DNA of 6,652 nt from an uncultured Bacteroidales bacterium (GTDB lineage Bacteria; Bacteroidota; Bacteroidia; Bacteroidales; Muribaculaceae): the NCBI GenBank assembly GCA_900554715.1, contig USIN01000104.1, forward strand, positions 1 through 6,652, given 5' to 3'. The notes below the pieces were generated by a model. That model made no database searches and had not been told where the DNA came from. It was given only the letters and a program-made list of their open reading frames with translations. The translations under genes were made by a program, and so were the position numbers. Of the stretch, positions 1 through 6,296 are shown piece after piece. Position 1 is the stretch's first letter, and each line of letters starts with the position of its first letter.

Positions 1-39
1 ATCCACGTCAACTGTTTCTCATAAAGCCGGGCCGCGGCG

Positions 40-612
40 TCAACAGTCGATTTTTTTGATGAAGCTGGCGGGGTTGCCGGCGACGACGGTCGAGGGAGCA
101 ACGTCTTTAGTGACAACGCTTCCGGCGCCGACAACAGCCCCGTCGCCGATGCTTACGCCGGGCAGTATCACGACATTGGCTGCAATCCAGACATTATTGC
201 CGATGACGACAGGCCGCCCGCACATGATGCCGCGGTTGCGTTCCTCAGGCTTCAGCGAGTGTATCACCGTGCAGATGCTCGTGTTAGGGCCGATAAACAC
301 ATTGTCGCCGATGGTCACATCGGCTTCGTCGAGTATCGTCAGGTTGAAATTGCCCGTGAAATTATCGCCTATATGGATATTAAACCCGAAATCACATCGA
401 AATGGCGGATTGATGATGCAATGGTCGCCGACACGGTCGAATATCTTGCCCAACAGCTTGTTGCGCCGTTCTTTCTGCGACGGAGGAATCGCATTGAATT
501 CATAGCACAGCTCCTCACAGCGACCAAGGGCCGCAGCTATCTCGTCGGTAAAACCGTTAATCCACTCTCCGGCCCTCAAAGCCTCAAAATCATCTGTAAT
601 CATATCTGCCAT
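40..612 (-). CDS. Sugar O-acetyltransferase, maltose/galactoside acetyltransferase (LacA/Maa/NodL) type
   Basis: A 190-residue left-handed beta-helix acetyltransferase predicted to transfer acetyl from acetyl-CoA to a sugar hydroxyl in the cytoplasm. The N-terminal region (about residues 8-60, with the C-YEFN element near 36-40) matches the Mac/LacA leader domain. Residues 77-95 (FNIHIGDNF then NFNLTILD) and the hexapeptide repeats at 98-112 and 136-172 ([42 protein letters not shown]) are hallmark LacA motifs. His118 in TVIH aligns with the LacA catalytic His115. There is no signal peptide. The ATG at 612 is chosen because homology begins just after it; the ATG at 603 (MITDD) is equally possible. 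A longer upstream reading only re-reads the esterase gene. The start overlaps the end of the esterase by 23 bp, which suggests translational coupling. The stop follows an A7 tract, and the C-terminus is short for the family. Family call is firm; the acceptor sugar is unknown. Confidence 0.92.
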   Translation of the reverse strand: MADMITDDFEALRAGEWINGFTDEIAAALGRCEELCYEFNAIPPSQKERRNKLLGKIFDRVGDHCIINPPFRCDFGFNIHIGDNFTGNFNLTILDEADVTIGDNVFIGPNTSICTVIHSLKPEERNRGIMCGRPVVIGNNVWIAANVVILPGVSIGDGAVVGAGSVVTKDVAPSTVVAGNPASFIKKIDC

Positions 613-1489
613 ATATATAACAATCTGAATCTCTTTTGAGTACTGACTCGAAAAACTGCCAGACGGTTTCGCCTGTGTCAATATCTTTGGCATGCCACGA
701 GTGTCTGCCGCCGTCGACCTCATAGAGCACGACCGTCTTGCCTGTCGGACTGCCGCCATAGACAGTGCGCTTCAGCATGCGGCCGTCGCCCGTGAGCGAC
801 GCTACCGAGTCGACCGCCATCGTCGCGCACCGGTTGTTGGCCGCAATCGCCGCCACAGCCATAGGCACGGGTATGTAAGCGCCCCACCCTCCGGCATTGT
901 CATGATCGCCGGTCCAGCGCGACGTCGTGTCGGCATTGCCGTGTATCTCCATGAAATCGACGGGCTCGGTCAGCCTGTGGCCGTTGTAAACCCACTCGAA
1001 CGTCAGACCCGCCACCGACGCATAGGCCTTGAACAGCCCTGGAGAGGTATATACTAACTGATAACAAAGGTCGCCCCCGTTCGACATGCCCGCCATAAAG
1101 ACATTATCGCGGTTGAGTTTCTCAGCCGCGCAGACCTCGTCGAGCAAGGCCTTGAAAAACGAAATCTCGTCTTTATCCATATTAGACTGCGACGGATAGC
1201 CGACATACCAGCCGTCTTTGCCCCTCGTGTCGGGCGCGCCGTCGGGATAGCAGACAACAAAGCCGTGACGGTCGGCGGCGCGGTTGAGGTCACGGCGGTT
1301 GCGCGTCTTCGAGCCATAGCCGTGAGTATAGACAACGAGCGGTGCAAAACGGTTGATCGAATCGGGACGATATATAGTATACGTGCGCACAGTGTCACCG
1401 TAGGCCATCTCGCGGCGTGCAAACTCACCGGCAACGGCCTCAACAGCAAACATTCCAGCAACTGCCGCTGCAATTATCAGTTTCTTCAT
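590..1489 (-). CDS. Secreted alpha/beta-hydrolase esterase (PHB depolymerase / feruloyl esterase-like, CE1-type)
   Basis: A 299-residue exported serine esterase. Residues 1-21 form a signal peptide (MKK, then an alanine-rich hydrophobic core), so it acts in the periplasm or outside the cell. The alpha/beta-hydrolase landmarks are visible: an oxyanion-region YTHGYGS at 54-60, the nucleophile elbow GMSNGG at 134-139 (Ser136), the acid HGNAD at 183-187 (Asp187) and a GGRHSWH motif at 260-266 (catalytic His263). This order and spacing is typical of the PHB-depolymerase/LpqC/feruloyl-esterase group that cleaves ester-linked groups from plant or other glycans. The 21 residues after His263-Trp265 are followed by a Tyr-rich tail (YIYGRYDYR) with no sorting domain. 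It is the first gene of a unit with the acetyltransferase and has its own promoter just upstream. Substrate is not readable from sequence; feruloyl, acetyl or cinnamoyl esters are candidates. Confidence 0.9.
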   Translation of the reverse strand: MKKLIIAAAVAGMFAVEAVAGEFARREMAYGDTVRTYTIYRPDSINRFAPLVVYTHGYGSKTRNRRDLNRAADRHGFVVCYPDGAPDTRGKDGWYVGYPSQSNMDKDEISFFKALLDEVCAAEKLNRDNVFMAGMSNGGDLCYQLVYTSPGLFKAYASVAGLTFEWVYNGHRLTEPVDFMEIHGNADTTSRWTGDHDNAGGWGAYIPVPMAVAAIAANNRCATMAVDSVASLTGDGRMLKRTVYGGSPTGKTVVLYEVDGGRHSWHAKDIDTGETVWQFFESVLKRDSDCYIYGRYDYR

Positions 1490-1503
1490 GGCGTTTTTGT
1501 TTT

Positions 1504-1535
1504 CAAAGATAATAATTTAAACGTTCAAATCCAAT
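1504..1535 (-). promoter_or_regulatory. Bacteroides-type promoter for the esterase unit
   Basis: Read on the minus strand, ATTG (1532-1535, one mismatch to TTTG) is separated by exactly 20 nt from TATCTTTG (1504-1511), which fits TAnnTTTG. The spacing agrees with the Bacteroidetes primary-sigma consensus (TTTG, 19-21 nt, TAnnTTTG). Transcription would start only about 7-12 nt before the ATG at 1489, so the leader is very short. Confidence 0.6.
1515..1530. promoter_or_regulatory. Near-perfect 16-bp palindrome in the esterase promoter spacer (candidate operator)
   Basis: ATTTAAACGTTCAAAT is a dyad with 7 of 8 paired positions matching (only 1519/1526 fail), centred on ACGT at 1522/1523. It lies wholly between the -33 and -7 boxes of the esterase promoter, where a bound protein could block RNA polymerase. 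The symmetry and position are seen directly; the operator role is inference, and AT-rich palindromes can arise by chance. Confidence 0.35.
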
Positions 1536-1580
1536 GCAATAAACGATTTTAACAGCTATCGCACTTTTGGCCGACATTTG

Positions 1581-1612
1581 TTTGCCTAATTAAAATTTCA
1601 ATATTATATTTG
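1581..1612 (+). promoter_or_regulatory. Bacteroides-type promoter for the lipoprotein gene
   Basis: TTTG (1581-1584), a 20-nt spacer and TATATTTG (1605-1612) match the Bacteroidetes housekeeping promoter TTTG-N19-21-TAnnTTTG with no mismatch. The predicted start of transcription is near 1619, leaving an A-rich leader of roughly 20-25 nt before the ATG at 1642, with no Shine-Dalgarno site, as is common in this phylum. Confidence 0.75.
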
Positions 1613-1641
1613 CAAAAAATCACATTCAAAATTCATATATA

Positions 1642-2499
1642 ATGAATTCATCATCTTTTATAAATTTTTGGGCGACCGTATTAGTCTTATCAATAACGCC
1701 AATATTCACATCCTGTTCTGACGAACCGGGTAACTTTGATTCTGATTTATATAATGATGTAATCAAGGGTGAAGAAACAATGTTTATGCACGCGTGGTTC
1801 GGGAGCCTTTACAGCAACAGTGGCGCCGACCAGAAATGGGTTAACCTCGAGCAAGAGCGCGAGAACAATTATAAGGATATGTTATATCTGCCCAAGACAA
1901 TACGAAACTCCTTGACGTGCGAGTGCTATGTCACTATTGCCCGAGGTAAAATATGGTTCACAATTTATAAAACACCGGACATGTGTGGCGCCGACCCTGA
2001 TTTCGCTATCATATATGAAGCATGGTCTGACTATTGCTCAAAAAGCCATGATTACACAAACTCATTTTATATCACGGCCGATCTGAAAAAGGATAAAACA
2101 TTCCAGCTTAGCGGCAAAACTTATAACATTGAAAAATTCACGGATAACGAATTCCGGTTTTCAACCGCCTCTGACAACGGCTTTCTTACTGATATGAATC
2201 TGCCTGACGAAGACATAGCAACGAACAGATATAAATTTGTCTGGAAATACAGACCCGCATATGCTCCTGATGATTTTGTCTCTGACTCGACCGTAGGATA
2301 TGACAGCTTCAAAGCTTTTATTTCAGCTCAACTTGATAAGATGGAAGAGTTCGACAGCAGTTACGACGTTAAAGGTATCAGCTACACAATCGAGCAACTG
2401 CGGCAGATTGTCGAACAACATTCATCGAAATGGGAGCCAACAGCCATACAGTCTGTCGCAAGATATTTCACATATCACTTCGGATGGTATGCAAACTAA
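1642..2499 (+). CDS. Surface-type lipoprotein of unknown function
   Basis: A 285-residue protein I do not recognise. Residues 1-24 are a lipoprotein signal sequence with a hydrophobic stretch ending in FTSC; Cys25 is the lipidation site. It is followed by Ser-Asp-Glu (26-28), an acidic signal of the type that sends Bacteroidetes lipoproteins to the cell surface. The mature part of about 260 residues is rich in aromatic residues (repeated W, Y, F), has few obvious helices until the end, and carries several cysteines in the middle third (ECY, MCG, YCS), unusual for a lipoprotein. A basic/acidic helical stretch near residues 217-260 precedes a C-terminal YFTYHFGWYAN. It stands alone between its own promoter and terminator. 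The gene is clearly more AT-rich than its neighbours (two sampled 60-nt lines are 37-38% GC, against 53-72% in the barrel gene), which suggests acquisition or relaxed composition. No enzymatic motif is visible. Confidence 0.85.
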   Translation: MNSSSFINFWATVLVLSITPIFTSCSDEPGNFDSDLYNDVIKGEETMFMHAWFGSLYSNSGADQKWVNLEQERENNYKDMLYLPKTIRNSLTCECYVTIARGKIWFTIYKTPDMCGADPDFAIIYEAWSDYCSKSHDYTNSFYITADLKKDKTFQLSGKTYNIEKFTDNEFRFSTASDNGFLTDMNLPDEDIATNRYKFVWKYRPAYAPDDFVSDSTVGYDSFKAFISAQLDKMEEFDSSYDVKGISYTIEQLRQIVEQHSSKWEPTAIQSVARYFTYHFGWYAN

Positions 2500-2524
2500 A
2501 TTTAAATAAGCAATTAAAGATTCC

Positions 2525-2559
2525 AAGCGCCTGCTCTTAAACATGCAGGCGCTTTTTTT
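2525..2559 (+). terminator. Rho-independent terminator after the lipoprotein gene
   Basis: A perfect 10-bp stem (AAGCGCCTGC at 2525-2534 with GCAGGCGCTT at 2545-2554) around a 10-nt loop runs into a T7 tract at 2553-2559. It lies 26 nt after the lipoprotein stop. The minus-strand reading has no T tail, so it acts on plus-strand transcripts and isolates the lipoprotein gene from the barrel gene. Confidence 0.9.
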
Positions 2560-2650
2560 GTAAAAAAAAAGCACTCGGCGTGTCACAAACGGCCTTGCTT
2601 CTTCGTCTAATAGATGTCTACATAATCTACAATCACATTTATCACAACCT

Positions 2651-2755
2651 ATGCAAAATTCTGTCAAATGTCAGTTTTTTCTCATCCTCTTGCTCTCTCT
2701 TGTTTTTATCCCGGCGACAGCCTCAGCACCGGCCGACTCGACCGACGCCCCATAG
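2651..2755 (+). other. Signal-peptide leader of the barrel gene, left in a separate frame
   Basis: A 34-codon reading frame from the ATG at 2651 to TAG at 2753-2755. It begins MQNSVKCQ, continues with a leucine-rich hydrophobic core, and ends with an ATASA cleavage site at about residue 26: a textbook Sec signal peptide. After cleavage only PADSTDAP remains before the stop. The next outer-membrane protein frame, lacking any signal peptide of its own, starts in the -1 frame at exactly this point (ATA at 2752). The leader and the barrel were therefore almost surely one gene. Adding one C to the C4 run at 2748-2751 joins them as ...DAP-IVESDG.... Confidence 0.8.
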
Positions 2756-4833
2756 TCGAGAGCGACGGCGCAACCCTGACCTATAACGTCACAGAAGACC
2801 CGTCGGCCGCATCACGCAACGTGCTCGATATGATGAGGCAAGTGCCGATGGTGACTGTCGACGCCCAGGATCAGATCAAGCTCAACGGCTCGACCGACTT
2901 CAAGATCTATGTCAACGGCAAGCCCGACAAATCTCTCAGCGATAACGCCAAGACCATCCTAAAGGCCATGCCTGCCGCCTCGATAAGAAAAATCGAGGTC
3001 ATCACCGAGCCCGGCGCCAAATACGATGCCGAAGGCACAGCCGGCATCATCAATATAATCACGTCCGGCAAACTCTCGGTCGAGGGCTACCTCGCCAACA
3101 TCACGGCTTTCGCCAACTATACCGACGCCGGAGGCGCGGCGTATGTCAGGACAAGTGTGGGGAATGTCTCGGCATCACTCAACATGCAGTATACCAACGG
3201 CCGCTGGAACAAAACCCGGACGTTCGGTATGACCGAGACCGAATACCTCGACCCGTCGTCGCCAGAGCGCTACATCACCGACAGCATCGCCCAGAAAAAC
3301 GCTTATGACTACCGTGGCGCCAATTTCAACCTCTCGTGGGAGCCCGACACAGCAAATCTCTTTACCCTCGGCTTCAACTGCTTCAATTTCCGTGGCGACG
3401 CCGAGTTTACCCGTCACGCCCGCGGACTCGACGACGACCGCGACGATCTGTGGGGCTACTATGTCCACGCCGCCGGCGGCGAACATGAGTCGGGTCTCAA
3501 CGCCAATGCCTCATACCGCCACAATTTCGACACCGACCGCCGCTATGTCATCGCCACATACCAGTATGACCGCTCATACACTCCGCTCGACGCCCTGTCG
3601 CATTACTACGACGCTTCGTCATTTACCCCTCCGGCTACATATCAGCGCGACCTCAACCGCACAACCAACAACCAGCACACGGCACAGGTCGACTTCGTCA
3701 ACCGATTCGGAGACATACACACTCTCGAGGCCGGTATCAAAGGCCTGTTCCGCCGCAACGGCGTCAACTCCTTTTTATATTACGGCGACAGCGAGGAGTG
3801 CCTGACATCGGTCGCGTCGGGTCGGGTCAGAATGTCGCAGTATCAGGACATCGGGGCCGCATATGCCTCATATAACGCCGACATGAAGCGATTGACCGTC
3901 AGAGCCGGTGTCAGATATGAATACACATCGATGGGGGTCAGCTTCAGAGCCGGCGATTATAACGATTTCTCAAAACGGCTGAGCGATCTTGTCCCCAACG
4001 CCGCCGTATCCTACCGTTTCGACGAAAGCGCCAACCTCAGGCTTGGCTACCAGATGCGCATATCGCGGCCGACAGTGTCACAGCTCAACCCCTACCGGCT
4101 GCAACTGCAGGCCAATTCATACCGCACGGGCAATCCCGACCTGACATGCGAGCGGTTTCACAAGCTCATGCTCACCTACAGCAACTACGGCAACGACCGT
4201 CTTAACGGCAATATCGGTCTCAGTTATGTAAGGCGCGACAATATGATCAGCAACTACATCTACCTTGATGACAACGGCATGCGCATCAACACCTATGCCA
4301 ACGTCGGCACACGCGACCGCATCGCCCTGATCGGCTATGGCGCCTGGAACATCATCACCAACATGAGCCTGAGTCTTAACGGCGAGACGCGCTATGCCGT
4401 CTACAACCACAAGAAGACCGGCAGCCGCAACGACGGCTGGAGCGCCTTTGTCAACGCCGACTGGAATTATACACTTCCATGCGGACTGAAGGTCAACGCA
4501 TTCGGCGGAATATCGACAAGCTCGCCCGACGTGCAGGGCAGCTCAGGTTCGTGGAGCTACTACGGCTTCGGAGCCAACAAATCGTTTCTCAAAGACGGCG
4601 CACTGACCGTCGGCTGTTTCGCCGGCAACATATTCAACCGCTACCAGACCTACCGCGAGACCATACGCAGCAACGACATGGTGTTACACAACGCCTGGAC
4701 AAATCAGCACCGCAACTTCGGCATCTCGCTGACATGGAAATTCGGCAATCTCAAAAGCGACATCAAATCGACAGGCGCATCGGTCGACAACAACGACAGC
4801 GCCGGCGGCAGCGGTGAATCACGCGGAAGATAA
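2651..4833 (+). CDS. TonB-dependent-receptor-like outer membrane beta-barrel protein (PF14905-type), frameshifted after its signal peptide
   Basis: The intact frame of the body runs to TAA at 4831-4833. It is open from an ATG at 2668, but the first 28 codons from there are an out-of-frame reading of the signal peptide, so real homology starts at ATA 2752 (IVESDG). Joined to the 2651 leader the protein would be 727 residues. The plug-like domain covers about residues 50-138 of the joined protein: VLDMMRQVPMVTVD, the INGxP-like VNGKPD, and IEVITEPGAKYDAEGTAGIINIIT. These are signature motifs of the outer-membrane beta-barrel family 3 group. The rest is a barrel with alternating aromatic strands, ending in a final strand near NFGISLTWKFG and a polar Ser/Gly/Asn tail. 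The usual N-terminal carboxypeptidase-regulatory-like domain of about 80-90 residues and a TonB box are not seen. Expected location is the outer membrane; the ligand is unknown. As written, the barrel would be made without a signal peptide, so the gene is either broken, rescued by recoding, or carries a sequencing error. No clear promoter is visible at 2560-2650. Confidence 0.85.
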
Positions 4834-4935
4834 CATCGGATAAAAATTTTTCATTCAATAATGATAGATTTGTCACCGTCGATACTCTTGTAGAGAAAAA
4901 GACATCGACAAAGCTATCTATGAATGGCACACACC

Positions 4936-4977
4936 GACATCCCGGCCGCGGCAGCAGCGCTCCGCAACCGGGATGTC
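4936..4977 (+). terminator. Long hairpin downstream of the barrel gene, possible terminator
   Basis: A perfect 10-bp inverted repeat (GACATCCCGG at 4936-4945, CCGGGATGTC at 4968-4977) encloses 22 nt that can pair further (GCGG 4948-4951 with CCGC 4962-4965, then AGC 4953-4955 with GCT 4959-4961). It is about 100 nt after the barrel stop. The tail (ACCTTTCATG) is poor in T, so it may be a weak terminator, a 3'-end stabiliser or a bidirectional barrier between convergent genes. Confidence 0.4.
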
Positions 4978-4997
4978 ACCTTTCATGGCAGCGACCA

Positions 4998-5031
4998 TAA
5001 AAGAAGCCGGGGCGACATCTCTGCCGCCCCG
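4998..5031 (-). terminator. Probable rho-independent terminator for minus-strand transcripts (LRR gene)
   Basis: On the minus strand a 7-bp GC-rich stem (CGGGGCG at 5031-5025 with CGCCCCG at 5014-5008) has a 10-nt loop and is followed by GC then TTCTTTTA. It lies about 60 nt after the LRR stop. In the plus direction the hairpin is followed by ACCGGGTC, with no T tract. Confidence 0.55.
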
Positions 5032-5062
5032 ACCGGGTCATATTTAGTCAGTCATATTATAT

Positions 5063-5081
5063 TGGCACTTCTCGAGTGCCA
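5063..5081 (-). other. Short hairpin just after the LRR stop
   Basis: TGGCACT (5063-5069) and AGTGCCA (5075-5081) form a perfect 7-bp stem with a 5-nt loop, 8 nt beyond the LRR stop codon. The following minus-strand bases (ATATAATATG) are AT-rich but have no T run, so it is better read as a 3'-end structure than as the main terminator. Confidence 0.4.
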
Positions 5082-5089
5082 GCCCTGAT

Positions 5090-6157
5090 TTAATAGTTCC
5101 ACTGGCATGCTATCATCTTCAGATTCGGACAAGCGATTGTTCTGAGGTCCGTAATCATGTTGAAGCGGCAGTTGATATAGGTAAGCGCCGAGTCAAACGA
5201 GACGTCAAGCATGGTGAGTTCGTTATTGTTGCAGAGCAGACGCTGGAGGAATGTCTGGTTGCTGAGAGTGAGAGAGGTCAGGTCGTTGTAAGAGCAGTCG
5301 ATAAACTGGACGTTGGGGCAGCTTTCTACCTCAAACGAGGTCAGGTCGTTGTAAGAGCAGACTACGTCGAGAAGGGCGTTGCAGTCTCTCATGCCGAGGG
5401 TCTTCATGTTGTTGTCAGAGCAGATGAATGTGCTGAGAGCGGGAAGCTTCGAGACGATGAGGTTGGCAATCTGATTGTCGTCGACATTGATGTTCTGGAG
5501 GTTCTCGACACCGACGAGTGTGAACGAAGTCAGTTTGTTATAGCCGGCATAGAGATTCTTGAGAGCGGTGCAGTTGTCGATGGTGAGCTGTTCGAGGCGG
5601 TTCGACTGGCAGTTGACGGTCTGAAGTGTGGGCGAGCCTGCGAGGTCGAGCGCAACGAGGTTGTTGCTTGCGATATTGAGTGTCTTGATGACAGGCACGT
5701 CAGTGATCGAGAACTCGGTCAGACGGTTGTTGTTGATGCTGAGTTTTGTCAGCTGGGGACATCCGGCGAAGTCGACCGAAGTGGCTTTGTTGCGCGAAGC
5801 GTTGATTTCGGTGACGGCGGGAGCCTTGGTGACAGCTACCGATGTGATGGCGTTGCGCGACACATCGACCGAGGTCAGAGCTGTGAAACCGTCGAGTTTG
5901 AGATCACCGGCAAGTTTTTTATTCTTCCAGTCGATTTTGGTGACGTGGCCGTTCTCGACAGTGACGCCTTCCCATGTCGACGGGTCTTTGAGGTTAGTGA
6001 CTTTGAGCGCTTCGGCGTTGGTTGTAGCGTGCTCTGCGGGAGCGGCGAGGAAAGCCTGAAGCTGTTTCAGCTCATTCTTGTTGATGTTCTGGGCGAAAAC
6101 TGTAAAACTACCGAGTGTTACAGCAATCAATAATGCGACTTTTTTCATATCAAACAT
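5090..6157 (-). CDS. Secreted leucine-rich-repeat protein with 21-residue repeats
   Basis: A 355-residue protein from ATG 6157, or 352 from ATG 6148, which begins the signal peptide MKKVALLIAV and is the better start by analogy. Further upstream in-frame codons are AT-rich leader and not protein-like. The signal peptide ends near VFAQ. An N-terminal cap of about 60 residues contains DPSTWEGVTVENGHVTKIDW, a motif typical of Bacteroidetes LRR proteins. It is followed by about 12 repeats of exactly 21 residues with the pattern P-x-L-x-x-I-x-x-x-x-N-x-L-T-x-L-x-L-x-x-C. The asparagine ladder and the Cys at the turn are kept in most units. Bacterial LRR solenoids of this type usually bind proteins or glycans. 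The chain stops inside a repeat (PNLKMIACQWNY) with no capping domain, lipobox or Por-type C-terminal sorting domain. It is downstream of dnaB on the same strand with a 139-bp gap and probably its own promoter. The ligand is unknown. Confidence 0.88.
   Translation of the reverse strand: MFDMKKVALLIAVTLGSFTVFAQNINKNELKQLQAFLAAPAEHATTNAEALKVTNLKDPSTWEGVTVENGHVTKIDWKNKKLAGDLKLDGFTALTSVDVSRNAITSVAVTKAPAVTEINASRNKATSVDFAGCPQLTKLSINNNRLTEFSITDVPVIKTLNIASNNLVALDLAGSPTLQTVNCQSNRLEQLTIDNCTALKNLYAGYNKLTSFTLVGVENLQNINVDDNQIANLIVSKLPALSTFICSDNNMKTLGMRDCNALLDVVCSYNDLTSFEVESCPNVQFIDCSYNDLTSLTLSNQTFLQRLLCNNNELTMLDVSFDSALTYINCRFNMITDLRTIACPNLKMIACQWNY
5274..5360 (-). repeat. 24-bp exact direct repeat inside the LRR gene, 63 bp apart
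   Basis: Positions 5274-5297 and 5337-5360 are identical over 24 bp and start 63 bp (21 codons) apart. Both encode CSYNDLTS in adjacent LRR units. This is an in-frame codon-level duplication, unlike the more diverged other repeats, and points to recent unit copying or gene conversion. Confidence 0.85.
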
Positions 6158-6183
6158 AAATAATAGTTGTGAATAAATTCTTT

Positions 6184-6207
6184 TTGTTTGTTTTATCTTA
6201 CAAACAA
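6184..6207 (-). repeat. Inverted repeat in the LRR leader
   Basis: TTGTTTG (6184-6190) and CAAACAA (6201-6207) form a 7-bp perfect stem with a 10-nt A/T loop, in the presumed 5' untranslated region of the LRR gene, about 30-50 nt before its start. It is AT-rich and would be a weak RNA hairpin; function unknown. Confidence 0.3.
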
Positions 6208-6209
6208 CA

Positions 6210-6241
6210 CAACTCTTAAAATGGTTTGCGATTTTTACAAA
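6210..6241 (-). promoter_or_regulatory. Weak candidate promoter for the LRR gene
   Basis: On the minus strand TTTG (6241-6238) is followed after 20 nt by AAGAGTTG (6217-6210), which matches 4 of the 6 fixed bases of TAnnTTTG. The TTTG is perfect but overlaps the T tract after dnaB. It is the best match to the phylum consensus in this gap, but it is not strong. Confidence 0.25.
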
Positions 6242-6292
6242 AAAAGTCAAAAAAAGTTATAGCCGCATGTGCGAAACGAGCTGCTGGCGCGG
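6239..6292 (-). terminator. Possible terminator after dnaB with two T7 tracts
   Basis: After the dnaB stop the minus strand has a small stem (CCGCG 6292-6288 with TGCGG 6267-6263, one G-T pair, 20-nt loop), then CTATAAC and two copies of ACTTTTTTTG back to back (6257-6248 and 6247-6238). The T tracts are typical of termination, but the stem is weak. Confidence 0.4.
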
Positions 6293-6296
6293 TTTG

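Noticed and set aside
56..505. Plus-strand open frame opposite the acetyltransferase
   Set aside because: Low-complexity Ser/Thr/Pro composition and exact overlap with a clearly recognised minus-strand gene; it is an antisense shadow.
613..759. N-terminal extension of the acetyltransferase to an ATG at 759
   Set aside because: The added 49 residues are an out-of-frame reading of the esterase 3' end and have no LacA-family counterpart.
2551..2572. GCTTTTTTTGTAAAAAAAAAGC palindromic stretch as a second hairpin
   Set aside because: Only a 2-nt loop and A-T pairs; it is best explained as the T tail of the terminator followed by an A run.
2668..2751. ATG at 2668 as the true start of the barrel protein
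   Set aside because: The first 28 residues from it have no signal peptide and are the shifted reading of a perfect signal peptide that starts at 2651.
3305..3805. Plus-strand Thr/Ser-rich open frame inside the barrel gene
   Set aside because: Its composition is that expected from a shifted reading of GC-rich coding DNA, and it lies fully within the barrel gene.
1642..4833. Lipoprotein plus barrel as a SusD/SusC-type uptake pair
   Set aside because: The lipoprotein has no SusD features, the barrel is of the smaller PF14905 type, and a strong terminator separates them.
5200..5900. Regularly spaced repeats as a possible CRISPR array
   Set aside because: The 63-bp period is the codon length of 21-residue LRR units in one long open frame, and most units differ in DNA sequence.
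6150..6165. TATGTTTG at the LRR start as a -7 promoter box
   Set aside because: It overlaps the start codon at 6157, has no TTTG 19-21 nt upstream, and would place transcription start inside the gene.
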